Assembly (NCBI GenBank): GCA_016286165.1
Contig: JAEESE010000004.1
Location: 124,001 to 188,000, forward strand
DNA: 64,000 bases
Direction: 5' to 3'
Origin: Bacteroidaceae bacterium
GTDB lineage: Bacteria; Bacteroidota; Bacteroidia; Bacteroidales; Bacteroidaceae
Below the pieces are notes generated by a model that was not told the DNA's origin, ran no database searches, and worked only from the letters and a program-made list of their open reading frames with translations. Positions 9,642 to 18,900 of this stretch are shown in pieces. Position 1 is the first letter of the stretch; the number at the start of each line of letters is the position of its first letter. Position numbers and translations under genes: made by a program.

Positions 9642-10709
9642 CTACCCACGCTCACTGCGGTCGCGCTTGTCAACGTAGAGTTTCTCAAGGGGATTGGCAT
9701 GAGCCGTGTCCCAAGCCCGGCGGTTGCGGCAGATGTCGATAGCTGTATACACAGCCTGACGGAATGAATTCTCATCGGCAACACCTTTGCCTGCGATGTC
9801 GTAGCCTGTGCCATGGTCAGGCGAAGTGCGAACTATGTCGAGACCCGCTGTTACATTGACACCAGATTCCATAGCCAACATCTTGAAGGGTACGAGTCCC
9901 TGGTCGTGGTACATGGCAAGCACAGCGTCGTAGTGCTCATATGCTCTCGTGCCGAAGAAACCGTCAGCAGCAAATGGTCCGTAGGTTACGATACCTTCTT
10001 CCTCAGCCTTAGCTATAGCGGGAATAATTACTGTCTGCTCCTCGTTGCCCAGCAAACCGCTGTCGCCAGAATGAGGATTGAGCGCCAATACGGCGATACG
10101 AGGATTGGAGATTCCGAAATCACGGCAGAGCGATGCATGAAGGGTGCGCAGGCGTGCCAGCACACGTTCCTCAGTGATGCCCTCTGCCACCTTGGCAATG
10201 GGCTTGTGAGTAGTCACGAGAGCCACACGCAGGCGCTCGCAAACAAGCATCATAAGCACTTGCTGGCCTTCGCGCCCAACTCTGTTTTGGATGTACTCCG
10301 TATGACCTGGAAAGCGGAATGAGTCGTTCTGGATAGTAGCCTTGTTGATGGGAGCTGTGACCACAGCGTCAAGAAGGCCGGCCTGCCAGTCCTTCATGGC
10401 GCGCTCAAGGGCTACGAAAGCTGCGCGTCCAGCCTCTTCCGTTGGCTGTCCGAGGTCAATCTTAACCTCGTCAGCCGTACAATGAATGAGGTTTAAGACT
10501 CCGTCTATTGTATCGTTTGGCGAGCTGATGGTGTTGTAATTGGTCTGCAAATCCAACGTCTTGCGATGGTAGCTTGCCAGCTTAGGCGAGCCGTAGACGA
10601 TGGGTGTGCAAAGCTCGAACATCGTAGGATCGGCAAAAGTCTTAAGGATAATCTCATAGCTGATGCCATTGGGGTCGCCGTGAGTGATGCCTATTTTAAG
10701 TTTTTCCAT
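9642..10709 (-). CDS. pdxA: 4-hydroxythreonine-4-phosphate dehydrogenase
   Basis: PdxA makes 3-amino-2-oxopropyl phosphate for pyridoxal phosphate synthesis in the cytosol. The 355 residues carry the N-terminal ITHGDPNGISYEIILK, the substrate loop FRFPGHTEYI, and the metal-binding His segments (VALVTTHKPI and AMYHDQGLVPFKML). The C-terminal RTSPDHGTGYDIAGKG is intact. It lies 70 bp upstream of the sigma-54 activator on the same strand and may head the pdxA to secG run. Confidence 0.96.
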   Translation of the reverse strand: MEKLKIGITHGDPNGISYEIILKTFADPTMFELCTPIVYGSPKLASYHRKTLDLQTNYNTISSPNDTIDGVLNLIHCTADEVKIDLGQPTEEAGRAAFVALERAMKDWQAGLLDAVVTAPINKATIQNDSFRFPGHTEYIQNRVGREGQQVLMMLVCERLRVALVTTHKPIAKVAEGITEERVLARLRTLHASLCRDFGISNPRIAVLALNPHSGDSGLLGNEEQTVIIPAIAKAEEEGIVTYGPFAADGFFGTRAYEHYDAVLAMYHDQGLVPFKMLAMESGVNVTAGLDIVRTSPDHGTGYDIAGKGVADENSFRQAVYTAIDICRNRRAWDTAHANPLEKLYVDKRDRSERG

Positions 10710-10799
10710 TAAAGTTATATATTTGTAAGTGGTTGATATTCATTTCATTTAACCTTTTCTCACCTATCCACTGCCGTAAAGGCCACAGCCATGCAGCGA

Positions 10800-10926
10800 A
10801 GGGCAATTAAGGCTTGGATCATAGACCATCAAAGGTTTAGGCCAACTAAGCCAGGGATGCAGGCAAATTAGGTTGGGGATGCAGGCCAATTAGGTTGGGG
10901 ATGCAGGCCGATTAGGTTGGGGATGT
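10800..10926. repeat. 22-bp tandem repeat array upstream of pdxA
   Basis: Four contiguous 22-bp units lie at 10839-10860, 10861-10882, 10883-10904 and 10905-10926. Each begins aggcc or aggca; the last three share attaggttggggatg. A degenerate fifth unit is at 10800-10821. There are no spacers, so this is not a CRISPR. Related units with the same period occur near 59.5 kb. Confidence 0.85.
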
Positions 10927-10931
10927 AAATT

Positions 10932-10968
10932 GTTCGGTCGCGACCGAACGACCGATATGACCGGTCGT
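10932..10968. promoter_or_regulatory. Perfect 18-bp palindrome followed by a 7-bp stem hairpin
   Basis: The sequence gttcggtcgcgaccgaac (10932-10949) is its own reverse complement. It runs into a second dyad, acgaccg (10948-10954) with cggtcgt (10962-10968). It directly follows the 22-bp array, between the DUF4837 stop and the pdxA start. It could be an operator or a transcript hairpin; nothing identifies a binding protein. Confidence 0.6.
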
Positions 10969-10998
10969 GTTGCAGCCCACGTCCTAACGTGAATGGCT

Positions 10999-12090
10999 TT
11001 ACTTGCGTTGACGTGCCGCCTTACGATCCTCTGCAGTGACGGCGACCTCCTCCATTGTGGTGACGATGGGCGAGGTCTGCTCATCAGGCAGATTGAGTGT
11101 GTAGAGCGAGCCTTCGAGGCGGCGCATCAGACCTCGTTTCATCTTTTCGGGAGCAAAGACGAAGCCTTCGACCACGATGACGATATTGCGAGTAGTATCG
11201 ACGCGTGAATGACTGACGAACGGGCCGCCCATACCATCGTTCTCCATATACCACAGGCCGCGGGCTTCCATGGCATACTGATTGTGTACGACGATGGGCT
11301 TGACAGTTGTGCACAAGGTGTCTGTAGCCATGTGCATGGTAGGCAGTGTGCCTGGGATGTTCGCTGCCATAACGCTGTCGCGCTTTGCCAGAACATATTG
11401 TTTGTTGAAGGTTTGCGGACCTTCGTACGGATAGCTGTACATGCAGATGTTCACCATGCCAGAAGCCCCGTTGGAACTTGTCCAGAAGAAGTTTTCGCCT
11501 TTCTTGTAACTCTTTATCTCGTCAGGAGCATGGAATTCGCAGTCGAAGATTTCCTTGGCCAACTCAGCAGTTTTCTTGGAATACTTGTCCTTAAGTTCTT
11601 TGACGAGGCGGTTCATCTCCATCTTCGTCAGGAAATCAATGATATCCTGTCCGTGGTCAAAACAGAAATCAGCAAACTCCTCTGGCGTAGGGCTTTGTAT
11701 TGTAAGAACTATCTGGTCGATGGCATACTTGTCACGTGTGAATTTCATCGACGTCTTCGTGTATATTTGTTTGTTGATATCCACGAGGATGATGTTGCGG
11801 AAGATGTTTAACACATGATCAAAGTGCCAGGGCTCAACGTGCGAGATATGGAACGAACGCTCAGGCTGAGGGAGGCCAGGGATATCAGTGTCGAGCACGG
11901 CAAAGAGAGCACGGCCCTGCTTTGCCTCCCAGTCGCGATCGCTCATCACCACCATCACCTCGTATGGCCGTCCGCTGGCACGCGGCACCACAAATTCTTT
12001 CTTGCAGGAAGCAAAAAGGAAAGTGACAAGGAGAAGGAAGCCTACTCTCCAACCCCTCCATCCTAATGATGGGAATATATGTTTTTGCAT
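10999..12090 (-). CDS. DUF4837 family lipoprotein
   Basis: This envelope lipoprotein of 363 residues has no established function. I chose ATG 12090 over the ATG at 12120 because it gives a lipoprotein signal with lipidated Cys29 (LVTFLFASCKKE). The body (EVMVVMSDRDWEAKQG, HFDHVLNIFRNIILVDI, FFWTSSNGASGMVNICMYSY) matches the DUF4837 family of Bacteroidales. The signal peptide contains FPSLGWRGWRVG, encoded by a short palindromic repeat of a kind found in frame in other genes here. It is 81 bp downstream of rlmN. Confidence 0.85.
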   Translation of the reverse strand: MQKHIFPSLGWRGWRVGFLLLVTFLFASCKKEFVVPRASGRPYEVMVVMSDRDWEAKQGRALFAVLDTDIPGLPQPERSFHISHVEPWHFDHVLNIFRNIILVDINKQIYTKTSMKFTRDKYAIDQIVLTIQSPTPEEFADFCFDHGQDIIDFLTKMEMNRLVKELKDKYSKKTAELAKEIFDCEFHAPDEIKSYKKGENFFWTSSNGASGMVNICMYSYPYEGPQTFNKQYVLAKRDSVMAANIPGTLPTMHMATDTLCTTVKPIVVHNQYAMEARGLWYMENDGMGGPFVSHSRVDTTRNIVIVVEGFVFAPEKMKRGLMRRLEGSLYTLNLPDEQTSPIVTTMEEVAVTAEDRKAARQRK

Positions 12091-12171
12091 GTTGGTAAAA
12101 CTTGTATTACTTATATTCATTATGTCATGGTTTAAAATGGATTCTATCTTGATGTATATTTACTATCCTAC

Positions 12172-13239
12172 CTACAATGCAGGAGCCGAGGGCTGGATAT
12201 TCTGCTCTTTAGTATTAAGCAACCCACAAGCTGCGTCAATATCCTGACCACGCGAAGCACGTATGGTGCAACGGACATTGCGATGCGTCAGGTAATCGCG
12301 GAAAGCAGCCATTCGCACTGGGTCTGCCTCACGGAATCGGTCTTCATCGGGCAAGGCGTGCCAGCGGATAAGGTTCACGCGGCACTCCAATCCACTAAGC
12401 AGGCGCACGAGCTCGCGCGCGTAGCGGTTGCTGTCGTTTTGGCCTCCGAAAACGATGTATTCAAACGATAGGCGTCTTTGGCCGGTCCAATCGTATTCAT
12501 GCAGCAATTCCAGCATCTCTGTGAGCGAATAGCTCCGTTCGGCGGGCATGATGGCAGCACGCTCTTCGGGGAAGGGATTGTGCAAGCTAATGGCCAGATG
12601 GCACGGACTCTCGTCGAGAAAACGCTTCAAGCCCTTGCGCAAACCTGCTGTAGACACGGTGATGCGACGCGGACTCCATGCCCAACCATAATCGGCCATC
12701 AAATGACGTGTGGCAGCAAGCACGGCATCGAGGTTGTCGAGAGGCTCTCCTTGCCCCATGAACACTATGTTCGTCAACCGCTCGCGCTCAGGCAGGGAAT
12801 ATATCTGATTGAGAATATCAGCCACAGAAAGCTGACCTTGGAAGCCCTGACGACCAGTCATGCAGAAACTGCAAGCCATGCGACAGCCCACCTGACAACT
12901 GACGCACACAGTGCCACGATCATCATCGGGGATGAACACGGTCTCCACTGTGTGTCCGTCGAGCGTGCCAAACAGGTATTTCGAAGTGCCATCAGCACTA
13001 TGTTGCTCAGCCAGAGGTGCCGAGAAACCTACATCGTAGTGCTCGGCAAGCTTCTTACGTGCTGCCACACTGATATTGCTCATGCGTTGAATATCGCCCT
13101 CACCCTTTTGGTATATCCATTGAGCCAGCTGCTTGGCTGAGAAGGCTGGCATGCCGAGCTCCAAGACAACAGTCTTCAGCTCCTCAGGCGTCATGCCCAG
13201 GAGAACAGGTTTGGGTGTCGTTGTAGTACTCATTTCCAT
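12172..13239 (-). CDS. rlmN: 23S rRNA A2503 / tRNA A37 C2-methyltransferase RlmN (radical SAM)
   Basis: RlmN methylates C2 of adenosine 2503 in 23S rRNA and A37 in some tRNAs. The 355 residues contain the radical-SAM cluster Cys119, Cys123 and Cys126 (CRMACSFC), the catalytic pair Cys112 and Cys338 (IDAACG near the C-terminus), and GQGEPLDN for SAM binding. All key residues are present. It is transcribed from its own promoter at 13355-13384 and reads towards the DUF4837 gene. Confidence 0.96.
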   Translation of the reverse strand: MEMSTTTTPKPVLLGMTPEELKTVVLELGMPAFSAKQLAQWIYQKGEGDIQRMSNISVAARKKLAEHYDVGFSAPLAEQHSADGTSKYLFGTLDGHTVETVFIPDDDRGTVCVSCQVGCRMACSFCMTGRQGFQGQLSVADILNQIYSLPERERLTNIVFMGQGEPLDNLDAVLAATRHLMADYGWAWSPRRITVSTAGLRKGLKRFLDESPCHLAISLHNPFPEERAAIMPAERSYSLTEMLELLHEYDWTGQRRLSFEYIVFGGQNDSNRYARELVRLLSGLECRVNLIRWHALPDEDRFREADPVRMAAFRDYLTHRNVRCTIRASRGQDIDAACGLLNTKEQNIQPSAPAL

Positions 13240-13354
13240 CTTTATTGTCTTGCCTCGCGCACGCGCGCATAAATTTAAATATGTTACTTCGTCTCACATT
13301 GGCAAGACGATAGCAACGCAGCAGATGCCACCTCAATGACGCCTACTGCGCTGC

Positions 13355-13384
13355 AAATGTACGCAAAGCCGCTTGAACGGCAAA
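13355..13384 (-). promoter_or_regulatory. Bacteroidota sigma-A promoter for rlmN
   Basis: On the minus strand a TACATTTG box (13355-13362) fits TAnnTTTG, and a TTG lies 19 bp upstream. The predicted leader to the rlmN start is about 110 nt. Confidence 0.65.
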
Positions 13385-13420
13385 GCATTTAATAAATTTT
13401 ATGCCAAAATGGCAGTAATT

Positions 13421-14161
13421 TTAATCTCTACTACGCCCAAACAGACGCAAGATGTAGAGGAAAAGGTTGATGAAGTCGAGGTAAAGCGACAATGCTCCGA
13501 GTATAGCTACGCGGCGTGGAGCGGCTGCATCGCCATAGACTTCGGCTGCCTCGCTCATGGCCTTGATGCGTTGAGTGTCGTAAACAGTGAGACCTACGAA
13601 GATGAATACACCTAAGTAAGTGATGATTGCATCAAATGTAGAGTTTGCCCAGAAGATGTTCACCAACGAGGCTACGATAAGTCCTATCAAAGCCATCAGC
13701 AGGATGCCGCCAAGGCTAGAGAGGTCGCGTTTGGTGGTGTAGCCGAAGATGCTCATGGCTCCGAAGGTCAGCGCCGAGGCTGCAAAGGCCTGATAGATAG
13801 TGCCTATGGAGTAGGCAAAGAAGATGCTGGCCAATGTAAGGCCGTTGACCACGGAGTACAGCAGGAACAGTGCCGTGGCTTGAGCCGGCGACAAACGATT
13901 GATGCCCCACGACACGCCCATCACAAGGCCCAGTTCAATGATGCATAGTATCCAAATGGCTGCGTTGTTGCCATAGATAAGTTGCAACATGGCTGGAGAA
14001 TTAGCTGTGAAGAACGCTGTGCCAGCCGTGAGCAACAGGGCGGCCGTCATCCACATATAGACACGCGTCATAATGCCGGAAAAGCCGATACTGCGGGAAG
14101 TAGTGGTGCTCATTCCCTCGCCACGGTCGTAGTGATCTTGAATTTCGATGTAGTCTTTCAT
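13421..14161 (-). CDS. Bax inhibitor-1 / YccA family membrane protein
   Basis: BI-1 family proteins are multi-pass membrane proteins, some of which act as pH-sensitive calcium leak channels. I start at ATG 14161 (MKDYIEIQDHYDRGEGMSTT), giving 246 residues. An upstream in-frame ATG at 14233 would require reading through a strong hairpin. Seven hydrophobic segments follow, from VYMWMTAALLLTAGTAFF to the C-terminal SLYLDFINLFLYILRLFG with the typical Asp. The physiological role in Bacteroidota is not established. Confidence 0.9.
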   Translation of the reverse strand: MKDYIEIQDHYDRGEGMSTTTSRSIGFSGIMTRVYMWMTAALLLTAGTAFFTANSPAMLQLIYGNNAAIWILCIIELGLVMGVSWGINRLSPAQATALFLLYSVVNGLTLASIFFAYSIGTIYQAFAASALTFGAMSIFGYTTKRDLSSLGGILLMALIGLIVASLVNIFWANSTFDAIITYLGVFIFVGLTVYDTQRIKAMSEAAEVYGDAAAPRRVAILGALSLYLDFINLFLYILRLFGRSRD

Positions 14162-14177
14162 AATGATTTTACCTGTT

Positions 14178-14209
14178 AAAAAAGAGGGCACGGACATCCG
14201 CGCCCTCTT
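14178..14209 (-). terminator. Strong hairpin with T-run 17 bp before the BI-1 start
   Basis: Arms aagagggc (14182-14189) and gccctctt (14202-14209) pair perfectly and extend inwards by three more pairs. Six T follow on the minus strand (A at 14178-14183). It should end transcription of the GH109-like gene (stop at 14270). It lies so close to the BI-1 start that the BI-1 promoter must lie upstream of or inside it, so it may act as an attenuator. Confidence 0.75.
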
Positions 14210-14269
14210 ATTACCTTGCAAGATGTATGCCAAATGCTTATCCCTGACCTACATCTTTATGTTTTTTTA

Positions 14270-15853
14270 TCACTTTTTAGGGTGAACTTTCTTAGTCTTC
14301 TTGATTTTCTCCTTGTCGTACTTGTCCCAGAGTTTCTTCTTAGCGCAGAGAGCTTTCTGAGCCTCAGTGCTCTTTAATGCAGCGGCCTCGGCTGCTGCTT
14401 CAGCTGTAGGATCAGCCCAAGCGAACTGGAAGCCCTGAACCTTGTTCCATGCACCACGGGTGAAGTCGGGGAAGGCGACGCTGGCGCAGTTGTTGTCCAT
14501 GGACAAAGCACCTAATTCAGCCAAGCAGCACCATTCAGCAAGGTCGTAGACATCCATATCAAGAGGAAGTCCATTCTGTAGGCAATACACAAGACGTGCA
14601 TCCATGAAGAAGTCCATACCGCCGTGGCCGCCTACTTTCTGTGCCATCTCACCATACTTCTTGATAATGGGGTGGGTGTACTTAGCCACGAGAGCATCGT
14701 GCTCTGCCTTGGGCAGGAAGCCATGGCTTGAGAGATCGTCGACCTTAGGTGCAACGCCGCTTGCGCTAAGCTGGCTCTTGTCGAGAGCGAAGTGCTGTTC
14801 GGGGTACTTGGTGGCATAGCCCTTTGTGCCAGTAAGCTTGAACAAACGGTTATAAGGTTGAGGATTCATGACGTTGTGCTGAATTTCTACGACCTTACCT
14901 TCGGCAGTGCGCATGAGGGTGGTAGTCTGGTCGCCATTGCGGTAGTTGGCAGGGCGCTTGCCAGTCTTAGCCTCAACGTAGTCAGGACCATGCACGGCCT
15001 TGGTGTCCATAGCCACGAGTGTGGTGAAGCGGTCGCCACGATGGATGTTCATCGTAAGTGCCACAGGGCCTAAGCCGTGAGTAGCATAGACGTCGCCACG
15101 ATTCTCCATATTGTACTTCATGCGCCATCCGAGTTGATCAGGATCGCTGCCGTTAGGATTCTTCCAGTAGTAATCCCAGAAGTCATCAAGGTTGTGGATA
15201 TAAGCGCCTTCGCCACGCAGAATCTCGCCGAATACTCCGTGCTGAGCCATATTCATAGCGTTGAGCTCATACCAGTCGTAGCAGCAGTTCTCAAGAATCA
15301 TGCAGTGCTTACGAGTACGTTCGCTAAGATCAATGAGTTCCCAGCACTGAGCCAGATTCATTGCCGACGGCACTTCGATAGCGGTGTGCTTACCATTCTC
15401 AAGAGCACATTTGGCAACAGGGAAGTGGTGATCCCAGTCGGTGGCTACATAAACGAGGTCGATATCAGGACGACGGCACAATTCTTCGTAGCCTTTCTCG
15501 CCGCTGTAGATAGCGGCAGGGGGCAGTCCTGCGTCGCGCAGGTACTTCTGACAAGCCTCTGCACGTGCCTCAACATAGTCGCAGAGAGCTACAATCTGTA
15601 CACCTGGGATGTATGTCCAACGGGCCACAGCACCTGGACCACGCATGCCCAGGCCGACGAAAGCCACGCGAACGGTCTCGAGCTTAGGGGCTGTCAACTG
15701 CAAGACATCGGTTTGTCCTGCAGCACGTGCAGGTGCGTTAATGACTATTGTTCCTTTGTCCCAGTGCCAATCTTTGTCGGTTACTGAGAGCGATTGTGCG
15801 CTGGCTGCCAACGACATGACGAGGACTGCAGCAAGTGTCAAAAGCTTTTTCAT
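14270..15853 (-). CDS. Gfo/Idh/MocA-type oxidoreductase, GH109-like, secreted
   Basis: This 527-residue protein has a signal peptide (MKKLLTLAAVLVMSLAASAQ), a strand that starts TVRVAFVGLGMRGPGAV (NAD-binding Rossmann fold), and the substrate segments YVATDWDHHFPVAK and GDVYATHGLGPVAL. These resemble GH109, whose members cleave alpha-N-acetylgalactosaminides through NAD-dependent oxidation at C3. The substrate here is unknown. A close paralogue is at 36702-38273. The C-terminus is lysine-rich (KIKKTKKVHPKK). A GC-rich terminator follows it. Confidence 0.82.
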   Translation of the reverse strand: MKKLLTLAAVLVMSLAASAQSLSVTDKDWHWDKGTIVINAPARAAGQTDVLQLTAPKLETVRVAFVGLGMRGPGAVARWTYIPGVQIVALCDYVEARAEACQKYLRDAGLPPAAIYSGEKGYEELCRRPDIDLVYVATDWDHHFPVAKCALENGKHTAIEVPSAMNLAQCWELIDLSERTRKHCMILENCCYDWYELNAMNMAQHGVFGEILRGEGAYIHNLDDFWDYYWKNPNGSDPDQLGWRMKYNMENRGDVYATHGLGPVALTMNIHRGDRFTTLVAMDTKAVHGPDYVEAKTGKRPANYRNGDQTTTLMRTAEGKVVEIQHNVMNPQPYNRLFKLTGTKGYATKYPEQHFALDKSQLSASGVAPKVDDLSSHGFLPKAEHDALVAKYTHPIIKKYGEMAQKVGGHGGMDFFMDARLVYCLQNGLPLDMDVYDLAEWCCLAELGALSMDNNCASVAFPDFTRGAWNKVQGFQFAWADPTAEAAAEAAALKSTEAQKALCAKKKLWDKYDKEKIKKTKKVHPKK

Positions 15854-15900
15854 GATTGTTTTTGAGTTAGTTTTTTCAATAAAGTTTGATTATTTTGGTG

Positions 15901-15938
15901 CAAAGATAGTATGAAAAGATGAAAAATGCCTATCTTTG
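15901..15938. promoter_or_regulatory. Divergent back-to-back promoters (GH109-like gene / fusion gene)
   Basis: A TATCTTTG box reads left at 15901-15908 (as caaagata) and another reads right at 15931-15938. Both match TAnnTTTG exactly. The right-hand box shows that the transcript of the large fusion starts after about 15945, which excludes the upstream ATG at 15926 as its start codon. Confidence 0.75.
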
Positions 15939-15967
15939 TGGCAAATTTTTTAAAAAACTTATCACTA

Positions 15968-18900
15968 ATGCCTCAAATTAGCTGTTTTCTGCCTTTCGCC
16001 AACGAGCAGGAAGGGCGTTTTACTATTGATACACTGAAAGCTGACACTAATGTGGCAAGCGTTAGCCTTATCGACAACCCTTTTCAGACTAAGACGCTCC
16101 GCCAAATAGCCGGCGAAGTTGCAACGGAATACATTCTATTATATACCAAGCAGTTTGACCTACAATTAGGATATCAAGCGTTGACGCGCCTCATTACCAT
16201 TGCCGACGACACTGGCGCCTCGATGCTGTATGCCGACCACCGTCAGCAACTACCATCAGGCGAGGTGCAGATGCGCCCTCTCATTGATTATCAACTAGGT
16301 TCAGTGCGCGACGACTTTGATTTAGGTTCTGTGCTCCTGCTTCGTTCTGAGGACGTCAAAGAGTACTTTGCCCAGGAGCACATACGCGAATACCAATTTG
16401 CCGGATTATACGACTTGCGTCTCTTCCTGTCGCGTAAGATGTTGCCTGTGCATGTCAGCGAACCTCTTTACACTGAAGTGGAAACAGACACGCGCCTCTC
16501 CGGGCAAAAGCAGTTCGATTATGTTGATCCTCGCAACAGGGCACGCCAAATAGAAATGGAACGTGCTTGCACACGTCATCTCAAGGAAATAGGAGCACTA
16601 TTGGCGCCAGATGAATTCGACGAGATAAAGTTCGACGAGGAAGACTTTCCTGTAGAGGCTACCGTCGTTATTCCCGTACGCAACCGTGTGAGAACTATAG
16701 AAGATGCCATCCGCAGCGTGTTGAAGCAGAAAACCACGTTCCCGTTCAATTTGATTGTGGTTGATAATCACAGCGACGACGGAACGTCGGAGGCCATAGA
16801 ACAATGCAAGGCTCAATCAGGAACAGTAGGCGAAAACACTCTTATTCATCTAGTCCCTTCTCGCGATGACTTGGGCATAGGCGGCTGTTGGAATCTGGCT
16901 GTGCATCATCCACAATGCGGACGATTCGTGGTGCAGCTGGACAGCGACGACCTCTACAGCGGCGAGGACACCTTACAGCGCATCGTGGAAGCGTTCCGCG
17001 AGCAACGGGCAGCGATGGTCATCGGATCGTATCGCATGACGGACTTCCAATTGAACACCTTGCCTCCAGGACTCATCGACCATCGTGAGTGGACACCTCA
17101 GAACGGGCGCAACAATGCCTTGCGCATCAATGGCTTAGGCGCTCCACGCGCATTCTTCACGCCAGTGTTACGCAAAATTCAGATTCCCAACACAAGCTAT
17201 GGCGAGGATTATGCCTTAGGACTAATGATAGGTCGGCGATATCGCATCGGACGCATCTTCGAAGAACTATACCTATGCCGACGTTGGGAAGGCAACAGCG
17301 ATGCAGCCCTAAGCATCGAAAAGGTAAACAAGAACAACCTATACAAGGATCAGTTGCGCACAAGCGAGATTCTTGCACGACAGGCTATGAACCGCAAATG
17401 GCGTCGTGAGGTGACTGAGGACGAAGTGGAAGCTTTCTTCGAACAGGAACTGAACGACTGGCCTGAAGCACGTGAGCGTTATGAAGCCCTTAAAGCTAAT
17501 GTACAGCTGAAAGCCCTGCCGCTGAACGAGCTTAGCAGCGCCAAGAACGATGAAGGCTCTGCACCTTCCATGAGCAACGATTTCGCGATGACAGCCCAAT
17601 GGAATCCTGCCCGCATTGTGTCGACAGGTGCTAAGATAGACAAGGCGAGCATAGCCGCCCGCCCATGCTTCCTCTGCGACGAGAACCGTCCTAAGGAGCA
17701 GCACTCACTGATGATTGAGCACCACTACCAAGTGCTCATCAACCCCTTCCCTATTCTACCCGAGCACTATACAATACCAACACGCCGCCACAAGCCTCAA
17801 AGCATCTGGGAGCATTTTGGCACCATGCGTCATCTGGCATGGACTATGCCTCGGCATATCGTGTTCTACAACGGACCAGTATGCGGAGCTTCGTGCCCAG
17901 ACCATATGCATCTGCAAGCCGGCTCACGTGGCGTTCTTCCCATTGAACGCGACTGGAGTCTTTTCGAAAATCAGCTTGAAAAGCTTTACCCGTTGACTGG
18001 CGGCGAGACACAGGAGATGGAGGATCGTGGCAACACCAGCCAGCGTTGCGGCCTGTTCCTCTTGAAGAATTACGTATGTCCAGTTTTTGTCATAAGATCT
18101 CTTCCCGAGGAAACTGACAGCTTGCTTTGCCAACGCCTATATCGCGCCTTGCCTATAATAGAAGGTGAGAACGAACCTCGAATGAACGTCATCTGCTGGC
18201 GCGAACAAGGCAATGAGAGCCGAAGCGACGAGATAGTTACATTAGTGTTTCCACGTAAGAAACACAGACCAGATTGTTACATGGTTGGGGAAGGGCCTGA
18301 TTCTCTTTTAGTTTCACCTGGAGCTCTTGATATGGGCGGCCTCATAATTACCCCTCGCGAAGAGGACTTTAAGAAGATCACAACCGAATGGGCTGTGAAG
18401 ATCCTCAGAGAAGTGACGATGACCAAGGAAGAGTTGGAACCTATCATTGAAGAGGTTACTGACAGACCACTTCAGCCCTCTCCACTCTCCAACAAGAGTG
18501 AGGGCGGCAACCCCATGACTAATGAAAAGAATCATGAATCTCAAAATCACTCTTCGTTTGCCGAACACAGCGACGGCCTTCTACAAACCACAGCTGGAAG
18601 TGCTGGGAACGGGTCATTACTTGTCGGCCTTCTCTCTGCTTCTGCCGTACGATTCAACCTCAACGGTTCTTTCACAGCTAAGGGCAACACGCTCTCTGGA
18701 GAGCAGGAGGTAACCTATAGCGACGGCGGCTTGCTTTGGAACGGGCAAGTGTATCGCCAACTCACTTTCCGTCCGGCTGACGAGTCATCAAGCTTCACCT
18801 TGGAAGACGTAGTTATAGGCAAAGATTTCCATTGGGAGCGTCGAGAACGTCAGACCTTCCTTGGCACATTGCGTTTGGTTGTTGATGAAGAGAATATTGT

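Noticed and set aside
15926..15967. Extended start of the fusion protein at 15926
   Set aside because: The -7 box TATCTTTG at 15931-15938 lies after this ATG, so it cannot be in the main transcript.
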